Below are positions 24,094 through 32,006 of a DNA stretch of 64,000 nucleotides, one piece after another. Every line of letters begins with the position of its first letter. Positions within the stretch are counted from its first letter, which is position 1. Made by a program: the position numbers and the translations under genes. The stretch is from NCBI GenBank assembly GCA_016716325.1, contig JADJWO010000001.1:248001-312000 (forward strand). The letters are read 5' to 3'. The notes under the pieces are model-generated. The model saw nothing but the letters and a program-made list of their open reading frames with translations. It was not told the origin of the DNA and did no database searches. Origin of the DNA: Nitrosomonadales bacterium. Lineage in GTDB: Bacteria; Pseudomonadota; Gammaproteobacteria; Burkholderiales; Gallionellaceae.

Positions 24094-25105
24094 TCATGCA
24101 AAACAGCGCGTCACATCAAAGGGCTTCTGCTCCTTCAGGATGTGGTAACACGCCCGTGCCAGTTTGTGCGCCAATGCCTTGGTGGCAACCGTCGTGTTTG
24201 TCTTTGTTTTTTGCGTTCGTAAAACCGTTTGGCCTCCGCATTGAAGCGTTGTGCAAAGTTGGCCGCTTCGATAAATGCCCAAGCCAGATACTTGTTGCCG
24301 TTCTTGGTGTTGCCTTCGCTCTTCTTTTTGCCATTGCTCATGTGCTGACTGTCGACACAGCGGGCGTAGGAGGCGAAGTTGCCTACTTCGGCAAAGCGAT
24401 CGATGGTGCCGATCTCCAGCAGGATGATGGTCGCCAAGATGCGGCCTATGCCAGGTACGCTGCTCAGTAAAACGAACTCCTTCCGTTCGCCCACCTTTTT
24501 TGCAAGTGCTTTTCCAAAACGTCGATTTGCGCATTCAGTGTGAGGATGACAGCAAGGTTGCTTTTGATTGCCAGCGCCACATCTGGTGGCAACCCCATTT
24601 GATCCACTACGTCCGCCGTCAACTGCTTGATCTGACGACCGCCAATCTTCGCTCCTTGTTGCCGTGCCACGATGTTCTCGACAGCCAATATGTGGCTGGT
24701 GCGACTGCGCACCAGTTGCATGCGCTTTCTCGCCAGATCACGTAGTGCGCGCTGTTCGGGCGGAAGGATGGTACCGGTGGGCAGAATGCCCAATCGCAGC
24801 AGGTGCGCCAGTTGCCGGGCATCGGCTTCGTCGCCGCTGTGTTTGAGGCCATCGTATTTGCGGATGGCCGAGGTGTTGGCCAGCTTCACGATAAATCCGG
24901 CTTCCTGCAAACCATCCACCAGCCAGTACCAGTTGTAGGTCGACTCGACCACAACCGCTTTCAATTCATCGCGCCACGGCAACAAAAACCCCACGATCCG
25001 CGTCAAGTCGTTCGGCAATCGCTTCTCGGCAATCACGCGATCCTCTTCATCTGTCACTGTCACCACGCTGTTGTTCGAGTGCAAATCAATTCCGCTATAC
25101 TTCAT
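24094..25105 (-). pseudogene. IS110-family transposase, frameshifted twice
   Basis: Three successive frames together give a full-length IS110-type transposase (about 337 codons). N-terminal DEDD domain: MKYSGIDLHSNNSVVTVTDE, VVVESTYNWYWLVDGL, DEADARQLAHLLRLGIL. C-terminal Transposase_20 domain: LLSSVPGIGRILATIILLEIG, NGNKYLAWAFIEAANF, ATKALAHKLARACYHIL. One frame change lies at an A6 run (T6 on the plus strand near 24486-24491), the second near another A run around 24210. The element is therefore inactive unless rescued in trans. Confidence 0.85.
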
Positions 25106-25152
25106 GATGTCGGCCTCCTGTGGTTATCGCAAGTTCGCAAACTCACTTTAAC

Positions 25153-25173
25153 CCCACCGCCATCGGCGGTGGG
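25153..25173. repeat. perfect hairpin between the IS110 and RAYT genes
   Basis: A 9-bp stem (CCCACCGCC / GGCGGTGGG) with loop ATC lies 47 bp before the RAYT start. It could be a REP-type hairpin recognised by the RAYT, the end of the IS110 element or a terminator; there is no T run. Confidence 0.6.
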
Positions 25174-25219
25174 AGGCCGGCTAGATGATTTTCAGCTTCG
25201 CATTATTTCTGGAGCCATC

Positions 25220-25951
25220 ATGCCACGTCGTCCACGCATTAAGTTAGCCGAAATACCGCAGCACATCGTGCAGCGCGGAATCAATCGCGAGCCATGTTTC
25301 TTTGCCGAGGAGGATTATCACTGCTACCTCCACTGGCTGCAGGAATCGGCTGCCGATTGGCACTGCGCCATCCATGCCTACGCGCTGATGACCAACCATG
25401 TCCACCTTCTGGTGACTCCGGCAAGGACGGATGGCATCGCCAAGCTGATGCAATCCATTGGGCGGCGCTACGTGCAATACATCAACCGCAGTTATCGCCG
25501 TACGGGCAGCCTGTGGGAGGGGCGGTTCAAATCGAGCCTGGTGCAGGCGGAGGCATATCTGCTCACCTGCATGCGCTACATCGAACTGAATCCGGTGCGG
25601 GCGAACATGGTGAGCGACCCGGCGCAATATCGCTGGTCGAGTTATCGGCACAACGGGCTGGGACTGGCGGATGAACGCATCGCACCACACCCGCTGTACC
25701 TCGCGCTGGGTGAGGATGGAGCGAAAAGGCAGTTCGCCTATCGCGGATTGTTTCGTAGCGAGCTGGATGCCGAAGCGTTGAGCGACATACGACTTGCACT
25801 GGCACAGGGGCAGCCGCTGGGGAATGAGCGGTTTAGCAAAATCATGTGTGCAGCAGCCGGTGTGCGCCGGGCACAAAGAAGGGCGGGCAGACCGAATGCA
25901 ATATCAGACTCATGGACGGACGTTGAAGATCAGGGTGATTTTGGATTTTGA
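25220..25951 (+). CDS. REP-associated tyrosine transposase (RAYT, Y1/HUH family)
   Basis: A 243-residue Y1-transposase-family protein. The HUH metal site is HVH at residues 60-62 (MTNHVHLLVTP), and the catalytic tyrosine lies in GRRYVQYINRSYRRTGSLWEGRF (residues about 81-103). ELNPVRANMV and YRWSSYRHN complete the family pattern. RAYTs process single-stranded REP hairpins. It appears intact, unlike the IS110 beside it. Immediately downstream (25988-25997) is TGACCCCTTT, and 50 bp later a GACTCCGGTACC motif, consistent with it being surrounded by its substrate repeats. Confidence 0.92.
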   Translation: MPRRPRIKLAEIPQHIVQRGINREPCFFAEEDYHCYLHWLQESAADWHCAIHAYALMTNHVHLLVTPARTDGIAKLMQSIGRRYVQYINRSYRRTGSLWEGRFKSSLVQAEAYLLTCMRYIELNPVRANMVSDPAQYRWSSYRHNGLGLADERIAPHPLYLALGEDGAKRQFAYRGLFRSELDAEALSDIRLALAQGQPLGNERFSKIMCAAAGVRRAQRRAGRPNAISDSWTDVEDQGDFGF

Positions 25952-26047
25952 ATAGGAGAGGTGAAATGCGAAAACTTAATGCGATGCTGACCCCTTTAAT
26001 TCTCTGGGAGTCGAAATGTTTTTGGCAGGTAATGTATGACTGAAAAG

Positions 26048-26067
26048 AAATCGACTCCGGTACCTTT
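26048..26067 (-). repeat. GGTACCGGAGTC motif near the RAYT gene
   Basis: Inverse-orientation copy of the motif, read on the plus strand as MTEKKSTPVPL from an ATG at 26036. It lies directly upstream of the second 102-bp repeat and in the same frame as that copy's leader. Confidence 0.75.
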
Positions 26068-26073
26068 GGTCCC

Positions 26074-26175
26074 AGGCCGAACCATCAAACGTTGTGCTGC
26101 CGGGACAGATGGGATTGGATTTATAAGGGGAAATGTGATGAACGAAGAAAAGAAATCGACTCCGGTACCTTTTAC
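26074..26175 (+). repeat. 102-bp direct repeat, copy 2
   Basis: Identical to 22424-22525. The first difference after it is the loss of one C relative to copy 1, which puts the RTX codons that follow out of frame with the leader. Confidence 0.97.
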
Positions 26176-26306
26176 TTTCAGGCGACGACATCCTGATCGG
26201 CGGCAAAGGCAACGACACGATCTACACCGAAGGCAACGACCGAATGCGATGGTGGCTCATTGCAGCGAACGATGAGACAAACCAAGCATGGAGGATCGCA
26301 GCATGA
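26138..26306 (+). pseudogene. second RTX C-terminal remnant, frameshifted
   Basis: The leader MNEEKKSTPVPFT starts at 26138. One base later in phase the sequence reads LSGDDILIGGKGNDTIY, textbook RTX nonapeptides, then TEGNDRMRWWLIAANDE... ending WRIAA at TGA 26304-26306. The ending is homologous to that of the first RTX remnant. A missing C near 26175 explains the shift. The RTX stop overlaps the ATG of the lipoprotein gene (ATGA), as in cassette 1. Confidence 0.7.
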
Positions 26307-27109
26307 ACAAGCAAAACGGAATGATGAAACGAATCACAAAATTCGCAATGCTCATGATGCTTGGCGTGAGCATGAGCGCCTGTGCCGGATTCCTGGGACT
26401 CGGTGGGGATAGTTGGAAGGAAGAAGTGCTGCTGCATGACGGGCAGAAAATCATCGTGGAGCGCTCGCAAAGTTATGGCGGACGGCATGAGGTCGGGCAG
26501 GCGCTGCCAATCAAGGAGCACAAGATCACTTTTGCGTTACCCAATTCCAGTAAGACTATTACATGGGCCAGCGAGTACGGAGAAGACATTGGTCGAACAA
26601 ACTTTAACTTGCTGGCTGTTCATGTGCTGAATGACACACCTTATGTTGTTGCATCGCCCAACCTCTGCCTGTCTTATAACAAATGGGGGCGGCCAAATCC
26701 GCCTTATGTATTTTTCAAGTATGACGGTAAAGAATGGCAGCGCGTTTCATTGGACGAATTCCCCGTCGAATTCAAAACGGCCAATATAGATTTCGGGATG
26801 ACTTGGGCTATTCGGGACAGAAAGGTCAAATTTGACCGGGGGGATTTGCTGTTCGCAGAGACCGTCAGGCGACACAACGAAGAAGGCCGACAACCGGAAT
26901 ATAAAACCCTTATGAGGGAGGCGGTGAAAGGCGGGGATGGGTCGTCGGTGAATTGCGAGAAGTTGATTCCCTATGGGAAAGGTGGTTGGCTGGGGTTTGA
27001 TTGGTTTACCGATCAACCTTCGCTTGAAGCTTGCTTGAAATTTTGTGATCAAAAAAAAGTTAATGCTGAATCTTGCCCATGCAACTCAATCTTTAAGGGA
27101 ACGGAATAA
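26303..27109 (+). CDS. hypothetical lipoprotein, immunity-like position
   Basis: A 268-residue protein with a lipoprotein signal: basic start (MNKQNGMMKR), hydrophobic core (FAMLMMLGV) and lipobox SMSAC. The mature part begins AGFLGLGGDSWKEEVLLHDGQ and has beta-rich segments and several cysteines near the C-terminus (EACLKFCDQ, SCPCNS). The start at 26303 has GGAG nine bases upstream and overlaps the RTX frame stop (ATGA). No family recognised. Position and architecture parallel the membrane protein of cassette 1, suggesting an immunity or accessory role; this is inference. Confidence 0.7.
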   Translation: MNKQNGMMKRITKFAMLMMLGVSMSACAGFLGLGGDSWKEEVLLHDGQKIIVERSQSYGGRHEVGQALPIKEHKITFALPNSSKTITWASEYGEDIGRTNFNLLAVHVLNDTPYVVASPNLCLSYNKWGRPNPPYVFFKYDGKEWQRVSLDEFPVEFKTANIDFGMTWAIRDRKVKFDRGDLLFAETVRRHNEEGRQPEYKTLMREAVKGGDGSSVNCEKLIPYGKGGWLGFDWFTDQPSLEACLKFCDQKKVNAESCPCNSIFKGTE

Positions 27110-27111
27110 TC

Positions 27112-27243
27112 ATGACTACACAATTAGACATTCAATATGCTTTGATGGCTGGAGCAGCTTACAGATCGAATCGCCCATTAGCTAATCGTATCCCTACTCC
27201 TGAGCCAAAAGGTACCGGAGTCGATTTCTTTTTAACGAATTGA
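27112..27243 (+). pseudogene. N-terminal stub of an RTX-type gene ending in the GGTACCGGAGTC motif
   Basis: Forty-three codons starting MTTQLDIQYALMAGAAYRSNR, which resembles the beginning of long RTX/calcium-binding exoproteins. After NRIPTPEP the frame runs straight into the motif, read as KGTGVDFFLTN and a stop. The gene is thus cut exactly at the motif. It follows the lipoprotein gene by 2 bp. Confidence 0.6.
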
Positions 27244-27276
27244 GATAAGAAGGCCAAAAGGTACCGGAGTCAAATT
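27207..27276 (+). repeat. two GGTACCGGAGTC motif copies in direct order
   Basis: Copies at 27207-27227 and 27256-27276, 49 bp apart, in the opposite orientation to the copies in the RTX leaders. The first is read as the tail of the RTX stub. The stretch from here to 27471 contains only a 21-codon frame (27295-27360) of no clear meaning. Confidence 0.8.
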
Positions 27277-27471
27277 GTTTTTGAGGGAAGCTAAATGCTA
27301 AAAAATAGCTATAAGGAGTTAGCATCGCATTCTTTAATTGAGCAACCGACCATACATTAAATTATCGGCACGACACTTGGCATCTGACGGTGCCCGTTGC
27401 GTTTCCGGCGCGGGGGAGGTGTGGCCGTTGTGATAGAATGCGCCCCCTTCTAATTGAGCAAGGCTTTACCC

Positions 27472-29286
27472 ATGTCCCGCGAACTCCGCAATATCGCCAT
27501 CATCGCCCACGTTGACCACGGCAAGACCACCATGGTCGACAAGCTGCTTTCCCAGGCAGGTTCTTTTTCGGCTCACCAGCACGTCGCCGAACGCGTGATG
27601 GACAACAACGATCTGGAAAAGGAGCGCGGCATCACGATTCTGGCGAAGAACTGCGCGGTCGACTATCTGGGCGTGCATATCAATATCGTGGATACACCGG
27701 GCCATGCAGATTTCGGCGGCGAGGTCGAGCGCGTACTGGGCATGGTGGACGGCGTGCTGCTGCTGGTGGATGCGGTGGAAGGCCCGATGCCGCAGACCCG
27801 TTTCGTGACCAAGAAGGCGCTGGCGCTCGGCTTGCGGCCTATCGTGGTGATCAATAAGGTGGATCGCGACGGCGCGCGCTGCGATTGGGTGATCAACCAG
27901 ACTTTTGATCTGTTCGACAAGCTCGGCGCCTCGGACGAGCAACTGGATTTCCCGGTGGTGTACGCGTCGGCGCTGAACGGTTTTGCAACGCTGGACCTGG
28001 ACAAACCGAGCCCGGACATGCGGCCGTTGTTCGATACCGTGCTGAAACATGTGCCGGCCCCTTCGGTTGCCGCAGTGGATGAACCGCTGCAATTGCAGAT
28101 ATCCGCGCTGGATTATTCCAGCTTCGTCGGTCGCATCGGCATCGGGCGCGTGCGTCGCGGCCGCATCAAGCCCGGGCAGGAAGTGATGGTGATGAACGGC
28201 GACAAGGCTTCGAAGAAGGCGCGTGTCAATCAGGTACTGGGTTTTCGCGGTATCGAGCGGGTGTTGCTGGACGAGGCGCTGGCCGGCGATATCGTGCTGA
28301 TCAACGGTATCGAGGAGATCGGTATCGGTGTGACCGTCGCCGATGTGAGCAAGCCCGAGGCTTTGCCGTTACCCAAGGTGGACGAACCGACGCTGACGAT
28401 GAACCTGATGGTGAACACTTCGCCCTTGTGCGGTCAGGAAGGCAAGTTCATCACCAGCCGCCAGATTCGCGACCGCCTGAACAAGGAGTTGCTGGTGAAT
28501 GTGGCATTGCGCGTCGATGACACCGATGAAGCCGATGTGTTCCTGCTGGCGGGTCGCGGTGAATTGCACCTGACCATCCTGCTGGAGAACATGCGCCGCG
28601 AAGGTTTCGAGATGGGTGTGGGCAAGCCGCGCGTGGTGTTCCGCGACATCGACGGCGAGAAATGCGAGCCGTTCGAGGTGCTGACCGTGGATGTGGAAGA
28701 CACCAATCAGGGCGCGGTGATGGAGGAACTCGGGCGCCGTCGCGGCGACCTGCAGGACATGCAGCCGGACGGACACGGACGGGTGCGACTTGAATACCGC
28801 ATTCCCGCACGCGGCCTGATCGGCTTCCAATCCGAGTTCATGACCATGACGCGTGGTACCGGCATCATGGCGCATGTGTTCGATGACTATGCGCCGGTCA
28901 AGGCCGATATGCCCGGACGCCGCAACGGTGTGCTGATCTCTGCGGAAAAAGGTGAAGCTGTGGCTTACGCACTGTGGAAGCTGGAGGAGCGCGGACGCAT
29001 GTTCGTGTCGCCCGGCGACAAGTTGTATGAAGGCATGGTCATCGGCATCAACAGCCGCGACAACGATCTGGTGGTCAATCCGATCAAGGGCAAGCAACTG
29101 ACCAACGTACGCGCTTCCGGCACCGATGAAGCGGTGCGTCTGACCCCGCCGATCCGACTGACGCTGGAATCCGCGGTCGAGTTCATCGACGAAGATGAGT
29201 TGGTGGAAATCACGCCGAGTTCCATTCGTATCCGCAAGCGTTTCCTGACGGAGAACGACCGCAAGCGCCAAGCACGCGGAGGGTAG
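27472..29286 (+). CDS. bipA: ribosome-associated GTPase BipA/TypA
   Basis: A 604-residue translational GTPase: G1 AHVDHGKTT (residues 12-20), G3 [22 protein letters not shown]4 NKVDRDGA, then the EF-G-like domains and the BipA C-terminal domain with [11 protein letters not shown] at the end. It assists 50S assembly at low temperature and under stress. The ATG at 27472 gives the family's standard start [11 protein letters not shown]; an in-frame TTG 18 bp upstream is less likely. It starts the core region right of the island. Confidence 0.96.
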   Translation: MSRELRNIAIIAHVDHGKTTMVDKLLSQAGSFSAHQHVAERVMDNNDLEKERGITILAKNCAVDYLGVHINIVDTPGHADFGGEVERVLGMVDGVLLLVDAVEGPMPQTRFVTKKALALGLRPIVVINKVDRDGARCDWVINQTFDLFDKLGASDEQLDFPVVYASALNGFATLDLDKPSPDMRPLFDTVLKHVPAPSVAAVDEPLQLQISALDYSSFVGRIGIGRVRRGRIKPGQEVMVMNGDKASKKARVNQVLGFRGIERVLLDEALAGDIVLINGIEEIGIGVTVADVSKPEALPLPKVDEPTLTMNLMVNTSPLCGQEGKFITSRQIRDRLNKELLVNVALRVDDTDEADVFLLAGRGELHLTILLENMRREGFEMGVGKPRVVFRDIDGEKCEPFEVLTVDVEDTNQGAVMEELGRRRGDLQDMQPDGHGRVRLEYRIPARGLIGFQSEFMTMTRGTGIMAHVFDDYAPVKADMPGRRNGVLISAEKGEAVAYALWKLEERGRMFVSPGDKLYEGMVIGINSRDNDLVVNPIKGKQLTNVRASGTDEAVRLTPPIRLTLESAVEFIDEDELVEITPSSIRIRKRFLTENDRKRQARGG

Positions 29287-29372
29287 GTTCGCGGGAAGGC
29301 TTCGACAAGACAAGGGCGCGCAGGCGCCCTTTGTCATTTATACTCTGCGGCAACCATGTTACCCGACTGACC

Positions 29373-30632
29373 ATGCTGGAAATACTCTCCATAATCGCCG
29401 TTCTGTCGCTGCTGATCGTGCTCTTGGTATTGCAATTCAAGCAGCCCGCACGGGCGGCACAGATGCTCGAACAACAGCACCGCGCGATGCTGACCGACCT
29501 GTACGACGGGTTGAACAAGCAGGGCGACCGCCTGATCGCGGCGCAGGCGTCCGAGTCGGAACGTTTGCGCACCGCAGTGGGCGAGGAACTGCGCGCCACC
29601 CGAGATGCGATCAATGCGCTGCAAGCCAAACAGGATGCGCTACGCAGCGAGATGCTGGCGCAGACGCTGGCGAAACTGGCGGAGCAGGGTCGCGCCGATC
29701 AGGAATTGATCCAGAATTCTTTCCGCAATGCCACCCAGCATCTGGCGACCAGCATCGAGACCTTGTCGAAGACGGTGGACGGGCGGCTGGAGCAGATCGG
29801 CGGCAAGGTGAACGAACGCCTAGACGAGGGTTTCAAGAAGACCAACGAGACTTTCGTCAGCGTGATGGCACGGCTGGCGACCATCGACGAGGCGCAGAAG
29901 AAGATCGACGGGTTGACCACCAATGTCGTCAGTTTGCAGGAGTTGCTCGGCGACAAGCGTTCGCGCGGCGCGTTCGGCGAGGTGCAACTGGAAGGGCTGG
30001 TGCGCAACATCATGCCGCCGAATTCCTACGAGATGCAGTACACCCTGCCCAACGGCACCCGCGCCGATTGTGTGCTCAAGCTGCCGGAGCCGACCGGCAT
30101 GGTGGCGGTGGATTCCAAGTTCCCGCTGGAGAATTTTCACAAGATGCTGGCCAACGAGCCGGGTGCGGACAAGTTGTTCAAGGCCGACGTGAAGAAGCAC
30201 GTCGATGATATCGGCAGCAAATACATCATCCCCGACGTGACTTCGGACGGCGCGGTGATGTTTATTCCGGCCGAGGCGGTGTTCGCCGAGATCCATGCCT
30301 ATCATCAGGACGTGGTGGATTATGCGATGCAGCGCCGCGTGTGGATCGTGTCGCCAACCACGCTGATGGCGGTGCTGAACACGGCGCGCGCGGTGATGAA
30401 GGATGTCGAGACGCGCAAACAGGTACACATCATCAAGGACGAACTGGGTAAGCTGGGCCGCGAGTTCGGGCGCTTCGACGAGCGCATGAAGAAGCTGGCC
30501 GACCATATCCGCCAGGCGCACGAGGACGCGCAGAGCGTGCGCACCACCAGCGAGAAGATATCGAGAAGATTTATCAGCATAGAGCAGGTCGAGCTGGAGC
30601 AGCCTGCGGCATTGCCGAGGGATGACGGATGA
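29373..30632 (+). CDS. rmuC: RmuC-family DNA recombination protein
   Basis: A 419-residue protein with an N-terminal membrane anchor (LEILSIIAVLSLLIVLLVLQF), a long coiled coil (about 30-160) and the RmuC nuclease-like domain (LLGDKRSRGAFGEVQLEGLVRNIMPPN, ADCVLKLPEPTGMVAVDSKFPLE). RmuC limits inversion at short inverted repeats, a relevant activity in so repeat-rich a genome. The start MLEILS is chosen because earlier in-frame codons would precede the membrane anchor with an atypical stretch. Confidence 0.93.
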   Translation: MLEILSIIAVLSLLIVLLVLQFKQPARAAQMLEQQHRAMLTDLYDGLNKQGDRLIAAQASESERLRTAVGEELRATRDAINALQAKQDALRSEMLAQTLAKLAEQGRADQELIQNSFRNATQHLATSIETLSKTVDGRLEQIGGKVNERLDEGFKKTNETFVSVMARLATIDEAQKKIDGLTTNVVSLQELLGDKRSRGAFGEVQLEGLVRNIMPPNSYEMQYTLPNGTRADCVLKLPEPTGMVAVDSKFPLENFHKMLANEPGADKLFKADVKKHVDDIGSKYIIPDVTSDGAVMFIPAEAVFAEIHAYHQDVVDYAMQRRVWIVSPTTLMAVLNTARAVMKDVETRKQVHIIKDELGKLGREFGRFDERMKKLADHIRQAHEDAQSVRTTSEKISRRFISIEQVELEQPAALPRDDG

Positions 30633-30703
30633 AATCGCCCGTTGCCAATCCGTGGCCGGCCAGTCAGGCACTGAGTGCTGTTGCAATTTCGCAACATTAA
30701 AAT

Positions 30704-30731
30704 ACTTGCGGCGGATTTTTTTGGGTACAAT
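30704..30731 (+). promoter_or_regulatory. candidate promoter of the first ompA-family gene
   Basis: TACAAT at 30726-30731 is a good -10. A weak ACTTGC lies 16 bp upstream. The leader to the ATG would be about 70 nt and contains GGAG seven bases before the start. Confidence 0.4.
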
Positions 30732-30809
30732 CCCGCCCGGAATTTTGTATATTTCAAACACTTGATTCATCTTTATCACCGGTCACCGGTTACTTTCTGG
30801 AGAAATACA

Positions 30810-31799
30810 ATGAAAAGAAGCACGATCGCAATCGTTGTGTCGGCAGCATTGCTGGGCATGACAGCAGCACAGGCAAGTGAATTCGACGGTGGCTGGATCG
30901 GTGGCAAGATCGGTTCCAACCGTTCCAGCGCGACGGGTGTCGATACCCAGAATGCGACTGCGGCCGGTCTGGAAGCCGGTCACAACTGGAACATGGGCGG
31001 GTTTCTGCTGGGTGTGGACGGTTTCGTCGATTCCAACAGCAAGGCGACGCACAATCCCGGTGCGGTGAGTTACGGAAGCAGTGCCTACGGTCTGGATGCC
31101 AAGCTGGGTCTGCCTTCCGGCAACTGGCTGCCGTATGCCAAGCTGGGTTATGCGCGTACCAACGGTAATGGCGCAGCCGGCGCGATCGGCGGCAGCGACG
31201 TGCATCTGGGTCTGGGCGTCGAATACAAGTTCGCGCCGCACTGGAGCGTGGCGGGCGAATACACGACGGCCAGCGCGAAGAGCGCCGGAACCAAGCTGAA
31301 CAACAACAATTTCACGCTGGGCATCAATTACTATTTTGCCGATCCATATGTCGCTCCTGCCGTCGTGGCCGCCGTCGCACCCGTCGTGGCCGCACCTGCT
31401 CCCAAGGAGTCATGGAAGGTCATCCGGGACGAAAAGCCGGTGAGCCTGGATGGCGCCAACTTCGATTTCGATTCCGCCAAGTTGCGTCCGACGGCCGATG
31501 CCAGATTGCAGCAGGTGGTTGATTTCGCTGCCAAGTATCCGGAAGCCGGCATGGAAGTGAGCGGCCATACCGATGATCGCGGCGATGAGTCCTACAACCA
31601 GTCGCTGTCGGAGAAACGCGCCACTGCGGTGAAAGCCCACTTGGTGAACAAGGGGGTTGCGGCAGATCGTATTTCTGCCGTTGGATATGGCGAAACCAAG
31701 CCTGTCGCGGACAACAAGACAAAGGACGGACGCGCTGCGAATCGCCGTGTCGAAGTTCGCTATACCATCATCGAAGAAAAACGCGTGCGCGTGCAGTAA
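30810..31799 (+). CDS. OmpA-family outer-membrane protein, paralogue 1
   Basis: A 329-residue protein: signal peptide (MKRSTIAIVVSAALLGMTAAQA), an eight-stranded beta-barrel domain (residues about 23-180, ending LNNNNFTLGINYYF), a Val/Ala/Pro-rich linker, then an OmpA/MotB peptidoglycan-binding domain: ANFDFDSAKL, SGHTDDRGDESYNQSLSEKRA, ISAVGYGETKPVADN, NRRVEVRY. Asp255 (GHTD) and the Arg of SEKR, the residues that hold diaminopimelate in this family, are both present. Its barrel half is nearly identical in DNA to paralogue 2. Confidence 0.94.
   Translation: MKRSTIAIVVSAALLGMTAAQASEFDGGWIGGKIGSNRSSATGVDTQNATAAGLEAGHNWNMGGFLLGVDGFVDSNSKATHNPGAVSYGSSAYGLDAKLGLPSGNWLPYAKLGYARTNGNGAAGAIGGSDVHLGLGVEYKFAPHWSVAGEYTTASAKSAGTKLNNNNFTLGINYYFADPYVAPAVVAAVAPVVAAPAPKESWKVIRDEKPVSLDGANFDFDSAKLRPTADARLQQVVDFAAKYPEAGMEVSGHTDDRGDESYNQSLSEKRATAVKAHLVNKGVAADRISAVGYGETKPVADNKTKDGRAANRRVEVRYTIIEEKRVRVQ
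30819..31333 (+). repeat. 515-bp near-identical duplication, copy 1
   Basis: Matches 32016-32530 (offset 1197) with one difference that I can find (C30965 versus T32162). It covers the signal peptide and the entire beta-barrel region but stops sharply at the linker. Confidence 0.95.
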
Positions 31800-31823
31800 G
31801 CCACGGTTGATCCGTGACATGAG

Positions 31824-31851
31824 AAGCGGACTGGAAACAGTCCGCTTTTTT
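31824..31851 (+). terminator. intrinsic terminator of ompA paralogue 1
   Basis: AAGCGGACTG / CAGTCCGCTT stem of 10 bp with a GAAA tetraloop followed by a T run, 24 bp past the stop codon. Confidence 0.92.
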
Positions 31852-32006
31852 ATTGCCTGCACCCTTTATCAAGGAGCGATGCGATATCGGCGGGAAGCGT
31901 TCGCAATGCGTTGTTTGGGGAGCTTGTCGCGCCGTGCGTTTCTGTCAGGTGTGGTTTACAATCCCCCCGAGGCTGGATTGTTCAATGGAAGGACGGGAGA
32001 GAGATA

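Noticed and set aside
24464..24534. Programmed -1 frameshift in the IS110 transposase
   Set aside because: The zero frame reads CAA AAA AGG, which does not give tandem re-pairing, and a second independent frame change follows downstream; simple decay explains both.
27295..27360. 21-codon frame MLKNSYKELASHSLIEQPTIH before bipA
   Set aside because: Very short and without homology that I recognise; it could be another exoprotein stub but cannot be supported.
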